This document shows positions 1 to 9,207 of a DNA stretch of 60,786 nucleotides, piece after piece (the first letter of the stretch is position 1; the number at the start of each line of letters is the position of its first letter). A program made the translations under genes and the position numbers. Source of the DNA: Candidatus Aminicenantota bacterium. GTDB lineage: Bacteria; Acidobacteriota; Aminicenantia; UBA2199. The notes below the pieces were generated by a model that worked only from the letters and a program-made list of their open reading frames with translations, searched no databases and had not been told where the DNA came from. Location of the stretch: assembly GCA_026393835.1 (NCBI GenBank), contig JAPKZK010000102.1, positions 1 through 60,786 on the forward strand, given 5' to 3'.

Positions 1-545
1 CGGGCAGGGTTCAAAGCCGCTCCCGTGATGGGACCGCCGATATAGGCACAAACCGTGACGGCCGCTCCGACCGCAGCACCGGCCATCGTACCTACAGCTC
101 GGGTGTCGGTTGCGACGGCGCTGACAACGAACATGAGAAAAAATGTCAGCAGGATCTCCCAGCCGAAGGCCTGTACGACCAGCACATGGGGAATGGCGGC
201 ACCATATCCTGCCGCAGCAGGCAACAGCAGCGCGCTCATTCCGGTTGCCGCCAGGGCGCCTAGAATTTGGGCAAGCCAGTATGCTGGAATCTGGCGCACT
301 GGAAAATGCCGTGCGACGGCAAATGCAGCGGTTACCGCTGGGTTTAAGTGCGCACCCGATATATGGCCGACGGCATAGATCATGGCGGTGACTATAAGAC
401 CAAAGATCGCCGGGATGGCGGCCGCATTGAGCGATCCCGGGAATCGTTCCGCGACCATGATGGCGCCACAGCCGCTGAAGACGATGGCAAATGTTCCAAT
501 AAACTCCGCCGTCATTTTGCTAAACAATGATTGATCTAGTCTCAT
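1..545 (-). CDS. MIP family aquaporin/glycerol facilitator, 3' end outside window
   Basis: Reading the minus strand from ATG at 545 gives about 181 residues with no stop before the window edge. It is a very hydrophobic channel protein with both NPA-box regions that line the pore of major intrinsic proteins: SGAHLNPAVT in the first half and ITGAALNPAR at the edge. About five membrane segments are visible; the sixth lies outside. The family moves water or small neutral solutes across the inner membrane. An alternative start is the Met at codon 11 (MTAEFIGTFA), which is where most family members begin. The gene follows the hypothetical gene at 584-1666 with a 38-bp gap, so co-transcription is possible. 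Substrate cannot be told from what is visible. Confidence 0.9.
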   Translation of the reverse strand, partial: MRLDQSLFSKMTAEFIGTFAIVFSGCGAIMVAERFPGSLNAAAIPAIFGLIVTAMIYAVGHISGAHLNPAVTAAFAVARHFPVRQIPAYWLAQILGALAATGMSALLLPAAAGYGAAIPHVLVVQAFGWEILLTFFLMFVVSAVATDTRAVGTMAGAAVGAAVTVCAYIGGPITGAALNPA

Positions 546-583
546 GGGTAATATCCTTTACAAGGGCGGCAGGCCCTCTTGGT

Positions 584-1666
584 TTATGGTTCGCGGTCGC
601 GAATGGCCCCATGGAACGCAGGCGACTCTTCGAGCTTAGCCCGGGCGCCATGGTCGCGCTCTCGTGCACGTTCGGCCTCACGGTCTGGTAGCGGAATATT
701 TAGGGCGATTATGCCCACACCAAGACTTGCGATACCGGTTGGATCTGTCACCGTTGTACGCATGCGGTCGACGTAGCGAATTCGTTCAATCACCAGTTTG
801 TGGCCGTCGATATGGTACGTGTCCAGGTATGAGCTACCAATGCCTGTTTTCTGCTCGGTGCGTTGATGTAGGGTGATGGTGATCTCGTGACTGCCAAGGT
901 CGTGGAACAGGGCTAACACAAGACGTTGGTTGTGTGGCTGGCGCAAGCCTTCGAAGAGAACGGCCCTTAGGACGGGGTCACCATCGACAGATTCAAAATA
1001 CCACGTTGAATCGGCACGATGCATGAGGACGGCGATGGCTTTTGCGCTGGTCCCTGTGTCTCGGTAGGCTAAGGGGATGTCAAAGACACCCGCCATGCGG
1101 TCACCGGTCGCCATTGCTTCAGGCGAGGCCCGTGGACCTATGCGGGCTCCGGCTGGAGCGTTGCCCTCGGCGGGCTGCCAATCCGCGTTAGGGAAGAGAT
1201 CGGTGTATGCGCGGCCCAAGGTGGATCTTGCCTTTGGCGGCCTCGCGGCTGCTACCCTTCTTGTCTTGCTGTCGGTGGCTTGACCTGCCTTGCTAGCCTG
1301 CAACAGGCGAGACTCCGCAGCCAACCTGGTAGCTGCGACGATGTTCGGGGGCACTGTAGGTTTGGTCTTTGGCTTGTCGACTAGGTGTATCCTAACCGCG
1401 GAATTTTTGGGCCCCACCATCGGCTGCATTGGTAGCCGCTTGCGATGCAAGGTCGCAACAGCAGCATGCATCGCAAGCGCTAAAGCGAGCGCAGTTGTGG
1501 GACGTGCGATTCCACTTAGCTGTCGCAGCAGAGGAGTGTCTCTCGATATCGATTTAGCGGCGTTTGGGTTTGCGGCACCAGCCCTCAAGTATGACGGTAG
1601 CGGCAACGTAGCACACCGATCTGCGCCCGGCTTGGGTTGTCCCGAGCGTGGACGCATATCTATCAC
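584..1666 (-). CDS. hypothetical protein with one N-terminal membrane segment
   Basis: A 360-residue ORF on the minus strand, upstream of and in line with the aquaporin gene. A hydrophobic stretch near residues 53-72 (around TTALALALAMHAAV) is followed by VRIHLVDKPKTKP and a basic, Ala/Lys-rich linker. This resembles the cytoplasm-TM-linker layout of TonB-like or other periplasm-facing anchored proteins. The C-terminal half (about residues 190-345) looks folded, with strands such as STWYFESVDGDPV and HEITITLHQRTEQ; the tail is charged. I do not recognise the family and assign no function. The start is uncertain because the first ~50 residues are low in structure and an internal start is possible. 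Long shadow frames occur opposite it, as expected at this GC content. Confidence 0.6.
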   Translation of the reverse strand: MIDMRPRSGQPKPGADRCATLPLPSYLRAGAANPNAAKSISRDTPLLRQLSGIARPTTALALALAMHAAVATLHRKRLPMQPMVGPKNSAVRIHLVDKPKTKPTVPPNIVAATRLAAESRLLQASKAGQATDSKTRRVAAARPPKARSTLGRAYTDLFPNADWQPAEGNAPAGARIGPRASPEAMATGDRMAGVFDIPLAYRDTGTSAKAIAVLMHRADSTWYFESVDGDPVLRAVLFEGLRQPHNQRLVLALFHDLGSHEITITLHQRTEQKTGIGSSYLDTYHIDGHKLVIERIRYVDRMRTTVTDPTGIASLGVGIIALNIPLPDREAERARERDHGARAKLEESPAFHGAIRDREP

Positions 1667-1893
1667 TTTTACTCTTAAATTGTAAGCTGTTACGGGCTGA
1701 TCGCGGCGACTCGGACTTAAACTCCCGATTAGCCGCGGCTAATGTGCACTATAGGTCATGCTGGCCGAGTCTCTGGCTAACATTCTGATATCTAAGGGGT
1801 TGTACCCAGTCAGGACTCGCCAGAGGAATGGTATTTGTCGGTGTCATTTTATGCAAACGATGACGAAGGCCATTGCTGCTCAAACGAAATGGC
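1667..1893. other. intergenic gap, no gene seen
   Basis: About 230 bp between the U32-type gene stop and the start of the hypothetical gene, both on the minus strand. No convincing ORF, hairpin terminator or RNA was found. It probably carries the promoter of the hypothetical-aquaporin pair. Confidence 0.4.
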
Positions 1894-4593
1894 CTATAAA
1901 AGGACTCGGTCAAAGTTGGCGCCATGCGTCGTCGCAACCTTGCTTCGCGTCGTCGCAGCACTGAGCACCCGCCCGAGAGCATCTTCATCGTATGGACGAG
2001 TCAGAAAATCGAGGCGAAAGCGCCCGATGCCCATCTGAGCAAGCTCGGCTTGCTCAGCGGTCCAAGAGAAGGCCTGCTCGCCGTAGACGATCGACTTGCA
2101 CGATTCATGCGCGACGTGAAAGCGTTCACCTTTGGGGTTCTCAACCACTAGGGTCCGGTAGCCACAGACCTTCGCCGTCGGGCAGCCACCGTGGAGTGCC
2201 GTCAAGGAGCAGGCCTCAGCGATGAACAGTGGCGTGTCCTTATACAAGATCACTTGCAGTGCGGACCTTTCGCTTTCGGACAGCTGCTCCAGGTGCGCCT
2301 TTAGATTGGCGCGGTCATCCTCGATGGATAGACAGATCTGGCTGATACCTTGCGCCTGCCAAAAGCGCGTCGCCACGGAATTAAGCGCATAAAGTGTGAA
2401 GTCAGAGGCGATATCGAGCGTGGCGGTATCGATCCCCCAGCTACGTAGAAGCTCTAGAGCACCGATATTGCCAATCTCGATATGCCTTAGACCAAGGTTT
2501 AAGGCGGCGGTGAACCAACGCTTCAGCAGCGGCTCGTCCCAGGCACGGATCACCGTGGGGAGCGCTAGGCGTAGCGGCAAGGCGCTGGACTTGGCGAGTT
2601 CCGCGAGTTCGCCGGCCAGGGCGGCTGGCGATAGGTCGTCGAGAAAGGCGCGCTTTGGTTCAAAGACCAGCTCGCTCAGGTTAAATGTTGGATGGAGCTT
2701 CGCAAAGGCCACGGCATGACGCAGGGTTTCCAGACGGTCGCTTTTTACGGCAAAGGAATTTGGTTTAGTCTTTGTCGACTTGGTAGACATACCGCGTGGG
2801 GCGATCAACTGATCCTCGGCGCGACTCAGGCGTGCCGCGATGAACGGCGCATAGGCATGGTGCACCGCCTCGCCCAGTTTGTGCTTAAGCTGCTTGAGCA
2901 GCGAGCGTGGCACAAACCAATGGTCATCTCCAGCGAAGGTGACCGACTTGGCCCGCAGGGCGAAGTCGCCGAGCAATTGGAAGAGCTGATGCGCATCGCG
3001 CCTTAACGTTGACTGGCCAGTGCTGGCGACCATCGGTACCAAGACCTGGGCGCTTGCTATCAAGTCGCCAAATTTAAACGCCTCGGCGATCAGTGTGACT
3101 TGGTCCGCATGGGACGAAGCGGTGATGACGATGTCGATCAGTCTCACCGCCTTGAGCTTGGACTCCTGCGGTGGCACGGTGAGCTGCGTGACGCGGCGCT
3201 TTAAGTCAGCCGAACGGATCTTAAACAGTAGGTCGCCGACAGACGGGGACGGCGCATCTTTTGGCAGCTCGATCTCGACGCGACTGCCTGGGGCGGCCAC
3301 GGTCAGGCGTTGGTTAGCTTGACGCATGTCGCGCAGGGAAAACTCAAGGTGTTGATTGCCGTAGGTCACGAGCATGGCGCTTGGATCGCGGCTGACGTGG
3401 CGGCCGTCTTGCGGCAGGGCGTGCGATACCCGCTGGCTTTGTTGCGGTACCAGACGTAGTCCGTCAAAGCGCTCAAGAGCAACTTCGGTGTTGACGGTGA
3501 CCCAGGGGTCGCGAACCGCAACGATGCGGCCTAGCGGTACGCCAGCGTGCGTCGGGTTGTCGAGGTCGATGACGTTTTCCAGGTAGCGGCTTTTGACAAA
3601 GAGCGAGGTCGGTTGGCGCTGAAAGGATAGGGCTAGGTCAGCCGCGACGGGGACCTGGTCGGCTTGGATATGGTTGAGTTCCACCGCTGTCTTCGGTGCG
3701 GATGGGCGCAGCGTCGAGGCGCCGTAGAGCGCGTCTAGGCGCTGCCGGTAGAGGCGCACGACGGAGCTGACATACTGCGCGTCTTTTTTACGGCCTTCGA
3801 TCTTTAAGGTGTCGATCCCGGCTTTGATCATAAGATCAAGATGCGCCGAGGTGTCGAGGTCTTTCATGCTGAAGAGAAAGCCGTGACCGGGTTCGCTGAT
3901 GATCTTGTATGGCTGGCGGCAGGTGTAGGCGCATTCGCCGCGATTGCCGCTGCGGGCATCGCCGGCACCGCTAAAAAAGCACAGGCCACTGTAGCTGTAG
4001 CAGAGGCTGCCGTGACAGAAGGCTTCGATCTCAACTTGATCGCGGGGAATCTCGGCGCGGATATGGCGCAGCTCCTGCGCCGTCAATTCTCTCGCGAGCA
4101 CCACGCGGCGAAAGCCGAGGGCCTGGGCTTGTTTGACGCCGGCAGCATTGTGTACGGCCAGCTGCGTTGAGGCATGAAGGCGCAGGGCAGGAAAGAAACG
4201 GCGAACGATGCTGGCGACGGCGAGGTCTTGGACGATGATCGCATCGACTTCGAGGTCTTCGAGGGTGCTAAGAGTCGCCAGCAGGCTTTTGAGTTCCTGG
4301 TCTTTGATCAAGATATTGAGCGTGACCAAGACCTGCATGCCGTATTCATGTGCCAAGGGCACGAGTTCGCGCAGATCGTCAGGCGTGAAGTTTTCTGCCC
4401 GAGCGCGCGCATTGAAGGTCTTGAGTCCTAGGTAGACGGCGTCAGCGCCGGCATTTAACGCCGCAAAGAATTGCTCACGGCCACCTGCGGGAGCAAGGAT
4501 CTCCGGTGCTTTGAGGGGATTTGGTTGTGGGGTCTGGTTCGTCACGGCAGCGTCGTATACCACAGGCGCTGGGGGCGCGGAACACGGGGTCAT
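1894..4593 (-). CDS. peptidase U32 family protein (RlhA/YdcP-like, long form)
   Basis: 899 residues. The N-terminal ~300 residues are a clear U32 domain: PEILAPAGGREQFFAALNAG and GADAVYLGLKTFNARA at the start, then LRLHASTQLAVHNAAG, then a cysteine-rich segment (CHGSLCYSYSGLCFFSG, then GECAYTCRQPY) that in this family is thought to bind a cofactor or iron-sulfur cluster. A second Cys group lies near the C-terminus (HGGCPTAKVCGYR and HESCKS). E. coli relatives of this architecture (RlhA, TrhP) act in rRNA or tRNA hydroxylation rather than as proteases, so a role in RNA modification is inferred. It is longer than E. coli RlhA, with extra C-terminal sequence. It stands alone on the minus strand. 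The first ~25 residues before KAPEILAPAG may be non-native and the start could be internal. Confidence 0.88.
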   Translation of the reverse strand: MTPCSAPPAPVVYDAAVTNQTPQPNPLKAPEILAPAGGREQFFAALNAGADAVYLGLKTFNARARAENFTPDDLRELVPLAHEYGMQVLVTLNILIKDQELKSLLATLSTLEDLEVDAIIVQDLAVASIVRRFFPALRLHASTQLAVHNAAGVKQAQALGFRRVVLARELTAQELRHIRAEIPRDQVEIEAFCHGSLCYSYSGLCFFSGAGDARSGNRGECAYTCRQPYKIISEPGHGFLFSMKDLDTSAHLDLMIKAGIDTLKIEGRKKDAQYVSSVVRLYRQRLDALYGASTLRPSAPKTAVELNHIQADQVPVAADLALSFQRQPTSLFVKSRYLENVIDLDNPTHAGVPLGRIVAVRDPWVTVNTEVALERFDGLRLVPQQSQRVSHALPQDGRHVSRDPSAMLVTYGNQHLEFSLRDMRQANQRLTVAAPGSRVEIELPKDAPSPSVGDLLFKIRSADLKRRVTQLTVPPQESKLKAVRLIDIVITASSHADQVTLIAEAFKFGDLIASAQVLVPMVASTGQSTLRRDAHQLFQLLGDFALRAKSVTFAGDDHWFVPRSLLKQLKHKLGEAVHHAYAPFIAARLSRAEDQLIAPRGMSTKSTKTKPNSFAVKSDRLETLRHAVAFAKLHPTFNLSELVFEPKRAFLDDLSPAALAGELAELAKSSALPLRLALPTVIRAWDEPLLKRWFTAALNLGLRHIEIGNIGALELLRSWGIDTATLDIASDFTLYALNSVATRFWQAQGISQICLSIEDDRANLKAHLEQLSESERSALQVILYKDTPLFIAEACSLTALHGGCPTAKVCGYRTLVVENPKGERFHVAHESCKSIVYGEQAFSWTAEQAELAQMGIGRFRLDFLTRPYDEDALGRVLSAATTRSKVATTHGANFDRVLL

Positions 4594-4916
4594 TTAAGTT
4601 ATGGGTATTAGGAAGTTATCGCCTTTGCTGGGGTGGCCTTTGGCGACTACTTCAGCACGCTGTTGAGAATGGTTGGACGCTGCTGGTTGGCTATAAGCCG
4701 GGTTTTGAGGCGCACCAAATGCTGGCAGATGTTGGGGTTGGTCGAGAAATTTACTCGCCTGTTGTCGGTGACTTCTGCTCATTTGAAGTCGCAATGCGTT
4801 TACAAAGTAAACGCTTGAGCGCCATTACTATCAAGAATTCCTGACTAATTTCCGATAAACAAGTAAGTATTTCGAATGACCATCTAGCAACCACAGGTAA
4901 ACTCGGGGAGTCGACC
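4594..4916. other. 323-bp intergenic region between divergent genes
   Basis: Lies between the divergently read U32-type gene and the first lipoprotein gene, so it should hold both promoters. No ORF with a credible start was seen. A short segment at about 4689-4706 resembles the 3' end of bacterial RNase P RNA, but no other conserved part of that RNA follows, so it is not called. Confidence 0.4.
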
Positions 4917-5945
4917 ATGAACAATGTTTATAAACATGTGGCGTCTGGTTTTTGCGCGGGGATCCTCATCACGCTGGTGGTCGGTTGCGGTGTGCTGCCT
5001 AAATCCAAGAAGACTGTGGCAAAGGACCCCCCGGCCAAGGGGCAGTCACAAGATGGGTCGCTCGCACACGAGTCTAGCCTGCTAGGAGCGGCTGATCTGA
5101 CGTTGAGTTCTGGTTATCGCTTTAACGAAGTGACGCAGTCCTCGCTGATAGCTTCTATGAACAAGGATGGTCGCTTATATAATAACCAGCCGCAGCCACC
5201 TGCTGCGCCCACCACACCTGACGTGTTCGCGCGCTGCCTTACCTTTGGAGACATCACCGTAGAGTCTACCAAGACATCCCTAAAGCTCTATAAATCGATC
5301 GATGTCAGCGACTGTTTCAAGAACAGCGAAAGCAATCCGGTCGTTCGCCCCGTCTTTTTTAAGGCGACCTGGAAGTACTACATTTATCTGACTTGTACGT
5401 CCAAAGATCTCTCCTCCCTCAACGGTAAAAAAATAAGTGATCTTGCGGCCGATCCAAAAAATGCTGACAGCTTTGGCTGCACCAACGGCACCAGATTAGA
5501 GCAAACACTCTTCGAAAGTGACACGACGGAGGTGACTGCCGATGGAACTAGGGTGGCACATTTACGTGCTTTATCCCACACGGGGACGGTCGACTTTCAA
5601 GCCTGTGGTTTTTCTAGTTCAGGAACCACTGCCAAGCAAGGCGATGACTGCATCGATTTTAGTAAGAGTGAGTTCGATGCTAAAGACACTTCATCCGTGA
5701 ATGGTAGCGCGGTCAGCGAAACAAAGACCGCCGATATCTCTCAATATACTTATAACGGTGTGACCGACGACCATTCTGCGGACACGAATGTTTGGCATAA
5801 CACTGGAAAAATTGGCGTGAGCTACAACGGCTGGACTGGCAATGTGACATACAGTGGGAGTAACACGGCCCCAAGCTATAGTTTTAAGAAGACCAGCACG
5901 AGTGTGCCGACTACTGGGGCGCTCACCGCGACTGCCTCTGAGTAG
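4917..5945 (+). CDS. secreted lipoprotein, first of a tandem paralogous pair
   Basis: 342 residues starting at ATG with a GGGGAG ribosome-binding site 7 nt upstream. The N-terminus is a lipoprotein signal peptide (hydrophobic FCAGILITLVV, lipobox VVGC), so the mature protein should be lipidated and membrane-anchored. Then come a Lys/Pro-rich linker, the segment ADLTLSSGYRFNEVTQSSLI and several Cys residues (for example YLTCTSKDLSSLNGKK and FGCTNGT) that may form disulfides. The C-terminus carries a Trp in SYNGWTGNVTY. No known domain was recognised and no function is assigned. It is clearly homologous along its length to the gene at 6094-7209. Confidence 0.85.
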   Translation: MNNVYKHVASGFCAGILITLVVGCGVLPKSKKTVAKDPPAKGQSQDGSLAHESSLLGAADLTLSSGYRFNEVTQSSLIASMNKDGRLYNNQPQPPAAPTTPDVFARCLTFGDITVESTKTSLKLYKSIDVSDCFKNSESNPVVRPVFFKATWKYYIYLTCTSKDLSSLNGKKISDLAADPKNADSFGCTNGTRLEQTLFESDTTEVTADGTRVAHLRALSHTGTVDFQACGFSSSGTTAKQGDDCIDFSKSEFDAKDTSSVNGSAVSETKTADISQYTYNGVTDDHSADTNVWHNTGKIGVSYNGWTGNVTYSGSNTAPSYSFKKTSTSVPTTGALTATASE

Positions 5946-6093
5946 CCCGAAAATTCGCAAAGTTTAAGCTCGACTTTGCTAGCGATTTGTTTACCTATAT
6001 CTGAGTTTTCTCAAGTTTTTTGATAAAAATCCGATACGGAAAGATGATCTTAGAAACCTAGTCCGGAAGTCTCAAACAACATGGAGATCATTC

Positions 6094-7209
6094 ATGAACA
6101 CCGCAAATAAATATCCTAGTATTGGCTTTTGCGCTGTGCTTTTGGTCACTATGACGGCCGGTTGTAGTGTTATTCAGCCAAAATCGAAGAAATCGGCGGC
6201 AAAGGACTCAACAGCTAAGACCCAGCCAGGTGAAGCGCCGGGGACGGCAAAGAACCCTCCCGCAGCGACGCCGCCACAGGTAAAAGACACCCCAGCCGTG
6301 ACGCCGCCGCAAGGTGGGCCAATTGCACTTCAAGCTAGCTTGGTGGTGGCGGCTGATCTGACTCTGACTTCTGGATACGTATTTAATGGACAAACGCAGT
6401 CATCGCTCCTCGATGCTTTGAATATGGATAGTAGCTTTTATAATAACCAGCCTCATGCTGCCGGTGCGCCGACAACGACCGACCCATCCCAACATTGTTA
6501 TGAAATTGGCGACATTACGATTGAGGCCAACAAAAACACAGTAAAAATCTTTAGATCCGCAGATATCAGCGACTGCATTAAGACCAGTCAAGTCGGTCAG
6601 GGGATTCAAATTATGTCTTTGAAAGAGACATTTAGTTACTCCGTTTACCTGACTTGCACGTCGAAGGATCTGTCTTATCTGAACGGAAAGAAGTTCGGGG
6701 AGCTGTCTGGCGAAGCGGAGAATGAGGATCTTCAGCGCTATTTCGGCTGTACTAACGGAACAAAATTGATGCAAATGCTCGACCAGATCGAGAAGACATC
6801 CGTGTTGGATGGTGTGACGACGGTGGAGAATATGCGGGATCTTAGCCACTCTGGGGCGAAAGGTTTTCAGCCATGCGCGTTTTCGGTGTCAGGATCCACG
6901 GACATCCAAGGTGACGATTGCGTCGATTTTCATAAGAATGAGATCTATCAAAAAGAAACGTCCAACGCGTCTGGCAGCATTGAATCGAAGACTGGTGATA
7001 TTTCTCTTTATACTTATAGCGGTGTGACCGACGACCATTCTCCGACTGCGGCTGTTTGGCATAAGTCCGGAAAAATCGGCGTAAGCTACAATGGCTAGAC
7101 GGGGACTGTGACATATAACGGAAGTAACACGGCGCCAAGCTTAAGTATGAGCGAGAAAGGCACGAGCAAGCCGATCATTGGGGTGCTGACTGCCACTACG
7201 GCGGAATAG
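6094..7209 (+). pseudogene. lipoprotein paralogue interrupted by an in-frame TAG
   Basis: Tandem paralogue of the gene at 4917-5945, with ATG at 6094 preceded by GGAGAT. It has a lipoprotein signal peptide (lipobox TAGC), a longer Pro/Thr-rich linker, and the same landmarks: ADLTLTSGY, FYNNQP, YLTCTSKDLSYLNGKK, FGCTNGT. The reading frame stops at TAG 7096-7098 after 334 codons. The same frame then continues for 36 codons that match the C-terminus of the paralogue (TGTVTYNGSNTAPS to the end, stop TAG at 7207-7209). The paralogue has Trp (TGG) where this copy has TAG, so a single G-to-A change explains the stop. It may be a recent pseudogene, a sequencing error, or a gene tolerating loss of its last ~37 residues. 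Confidence 0.8.
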
Positions 7210-7300
7210 GGCTACTTTTTCCGCGTCCAGCTGATGTGTGCCTGGGCCGTGCTTCAAGCCCCGGCGGGCCTCAGCGGTATTGCTCCGCGCTCTGACTGAT

Positions 7301-8797
7301 TTAACCCTCAGATTTAAGCTGCGCCAACCAGGTGCGTGCCTTGTCAGTCAGTACATACTTCTGCAACCGACTGCTGGGCTTGTCCGGAATCGTCATGTCG
7401 ACCAAGGCGTCGACTAGGGCTGGATTGAGATAACGCTCGCGGAAGGACTTACGGTCTGACAAGCTAAGTTTTGCCTGTAATTCCGAGCTGCTCATCGGAC
7501 CCTTAAGGGCCGCCAGCAGCTTTGCGACTTGGGGGGTGACTTGGGGGGTGACTTCCGTGGTAACTTCCGGGGTGGCTTCACCATGGAGGGTCATTTCCTT
7601 AATATTTCGTTTTTGCAGGTCGTCGGGGGTGGGGATAGGAATGATTGTCGTGAATACAATATCTTCATTAAAAATTGCCCTCCTACCCGGTGTATAAAAC
7701 GGTAAATATTTTTTGATATTGTAAATACCGGAACCGATTTCTTCCACCCAACCGAGTTGGAGAAAAAATTTTGATATAATCGGGTTTTTTTGATTGGGAA
7801 GGAAATCGTCATCGTCGATATTTCCTTTGTAAACCGGGTTGCATGGGTTGGTGAATTCGACCTGGTCGCGGTAAATAATAATCCGGGCGGGGAATTGATG
7901 TAGATACTCCCGGTGTACCAGGAGGTTTGCCACTGCTTCACGGAAAATCTTTTCTCTCAGGCTTAACCGGACATCTCTTTCCATATAAAACGGATCCGGG
8001 AGATACCGTTCGAGGAAACTCATAATTGCGGGATAGGCTTCCAATAAATTGATCCGGATATCCAGCCGGTCGTCATAACGGGCGAGATCCCGTTGTTTCA
8101 CAAGGATGTCGATTTTGTATTGGGGGATGATGCCCTGGATGGTTTCTTCTTTACCGAAGAGTAAGGCCGCGGCCAGGGTTAATCCTTTTACGTGGGTCTC
8201 GATATCCTTTTTTATCAATCCGGCCCGGGTCAGCATTTCTTCATCGGACAATGTTAGCCAGGGGTGTTCAGGGTTTTTGCTGTAAATGCGGTTCCTGGTT
8301 TTTTTAAATACCGTGGAATCGAGGTCGGACATTTCAAGATGATGGTATACCCGGGCCTCGGAATAATAGCCTTTCTTTTTGTTGGTCAGGACGGCGATCC
8401 TCTCCGGTTCTTTCAGTTTAAAATCGCCGTCTGCTCCGCGGTTATAAACAACTCCCTTGCAGCGGTATACGGATGATGATTCGGGAACCTGGATGTATAG
8501 TATCCATTTGCCTTCGAGGTTGATTTTTTCAGGGAAGAGGATAAAGGGTGGGTCTAAAACTTCGGGATTATTGGATTTTGCGATGATATCCGTCATCATT
8601 TTATCGATGATGGATTCATCTATCCCGATTATTTCCCCGGAGTCATGGACGCCCAGGAAGATATCGCCGCCGTCCCGGTTAAGAAAAGCGCACACGGTTT
8701 CATAGAGGGAAGAAGGTACTTCGCGTTTGGCTTCTTTGAACTCCAGTTTCCCGGATTCTTTTTGTTTTAAGAGGGCAAGGATTTTTTCCTTTCTCAT
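7301..8797 (-). CDS. AlbA_2 (Schlafen-like) / RecG-related ATP-binding transcriptional regulator
   Basis: 498 residues. The N-terminal AlbA_2/Schlafen-type domain is shown by SGKLEFKEAKREV and NRDGGDIFLGVHDSGEIIG (residues ~15-60). The middle part has the GHKL-ATPase-like region of the 'RecG-related' family (REAVANLLVHREY, then IIIYRDQVEFTNPCNP, then GSGIYNIKKYLP). A low-complexity Thr/Val stretch (EVTTEVTPQVTPQV) leads to a winged-helix-like C-terminus (SSSELQAKLSLSDRKSFRERYL). Family members are proposed regulators and are often found near defence or mobile genes; the ligand is unknown. Its ATG overlaps the stop of the 35-aa ORF upstream (ATGA), so translation is probably coupled. The last ~90 codons read compositionally like the sequence left of 7300 rather than the rest of the window. 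Confidence 0.85.
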   Translation of the reverse strand: MRKEKILALLKQKESGKLEFKEAKREVPSSLYETVCAFLNRDGGDIFLGVHDSGEIIGIDESIIDKMMTDIIAKSNNPEVLDPPFILFPEKINLEGKWILYIQVPESSSVYRCKGVVYNRGADGDFKLKEPERIAVLTNKKKGYYSEARVYHHLEMSDLDSTVFKKTRNRIYSKNPEHPWLTLSDEEMLTRAGLIKKDIETHVKGLTLAAALLFGKEETIQGIIPQYKIDILVKQRDLARYDDRLDIRINLLEAYPAIMSFLERYLPDPFYMERDVRLSLREKIFREAVANLLVHREYLHQFPARIIIYRDQVEFTNPCNPVYKGNIDDDDFLPNQKNPIISKFFLQLGWVEEIGSGIYNIKKYLPFYTPGRRAIFNEDIVFTTIIPIPTPDDLQKRNIKEMTLHGEATPEVTTEVTPQVTPQVAKLLAALKGPMSSSELQAKLSLSDRKSFRERYLNPALVDALVDMTIPDKPSSRLQKYVLTDKARTWLAQLKSEG

Positions 8798-8901
8798 TTT
8801 ATTTTTCCTATTTTTTGAGTTTCTTTCTCTGCTTTGATTCGTTCCAGTAATTTTTCAGCCGACTTCCTATTGTTTTTATAGACCAATGAATATTTAAGCA
8901 T
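8794..8901 (-). CDS. 35-residue small ORF coupled to the AlbA_2 gene
   Basis: ATG at 8901 reads MLKYSLVYKNNRKSAEKLL and on, with a basic helical composition, and stops at TGA overlapping the ATG of the AlbA_2 gene (ATGA). A possible ribosome site AAGGTG lies about 9 nt upstream. It fills the gap between the AbrB-type gene and the AlbA_2 gene on the same strand. It could be a leader peptide for translational coupling, a truncated toxin remnant, or chance. No homology was recognised. Confidence 0.4.
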   Translation of the reverse strand: MLKYSLVYKNNRKSAEKLLERIKAEKETQKIGKIK

Positions 8902-8922
8902 TTTTGTACACCTTCACCTTCA

Positions 8923-9207
8923 TTACATAATATGCCAGCCTGTATTTGTTAGTTCGATCGTATAAGTTTCTGGTTCATATAAAGTTGACTGACGAATTTC
9001 ATTCTTTCTATCTTTCTCCCGGGTCACAGTCGTATCGATGCCTTTCAGAAATCCCCTGGCTTCTTTGATAGGTTTTACAGGAATCATTTCGATGCGATTG
9101 TTGTAGAGGAATACCTGGACCTTTTGGCCTGGATGAATATCCAGGGATTTACAGATAATTCTTGGCAAAACCACTTGATAGTTTGACGATACGGTTACGT
9201 TTTGCAT
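8923..9207 (-). CDS. AbrB/MazE/SpoVT-type DNA-binding protein (antitoxin-like)
   Basis: 94 residues with a strong AAGGAG ribosome site just before the ATG. The first ~50 residues are a typical swapped-hairpin AbrB fold: VTVSSNYQVVLPRIICKSL, then DIHPGQKVQVF and RIEMIPVKPIKEARGFLKGID. Such proteins are usually antitoxins with a PIN or MazF toxin directly downstream and autoregulate their operon. Here no toxin gene follows, only the 35-aa ORF and the AlbA_2 gene. About 27 residues after KDRKNE extend beyond the usual family end and may be read-through of a lost stop. Confidence 0.85.
   Translation of the reverse strand: MQNVTVSSNYQVVLPRIICKSLDIHPGQKVQVFLYNNRIEMIPVKPIKEARGFLKGIDTTVTREKDRKNEIRQSTLYEPETYTIELTNTGWHIM

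Noticed and set aside
1290..1685. Plus-strand ORF opposite the hypothetical gene
   Set aside because: Shadow frame of the minus-strand gene, no ribosome site and no recognisable sequence.
4680..4720. Short match to the 3' end of RNase P RNA (ataagccgggtt)
   Set aside because: No other conserved segment of RNase P RNA follows in the next 400 bp, which is partly coding for a lipoprotein.
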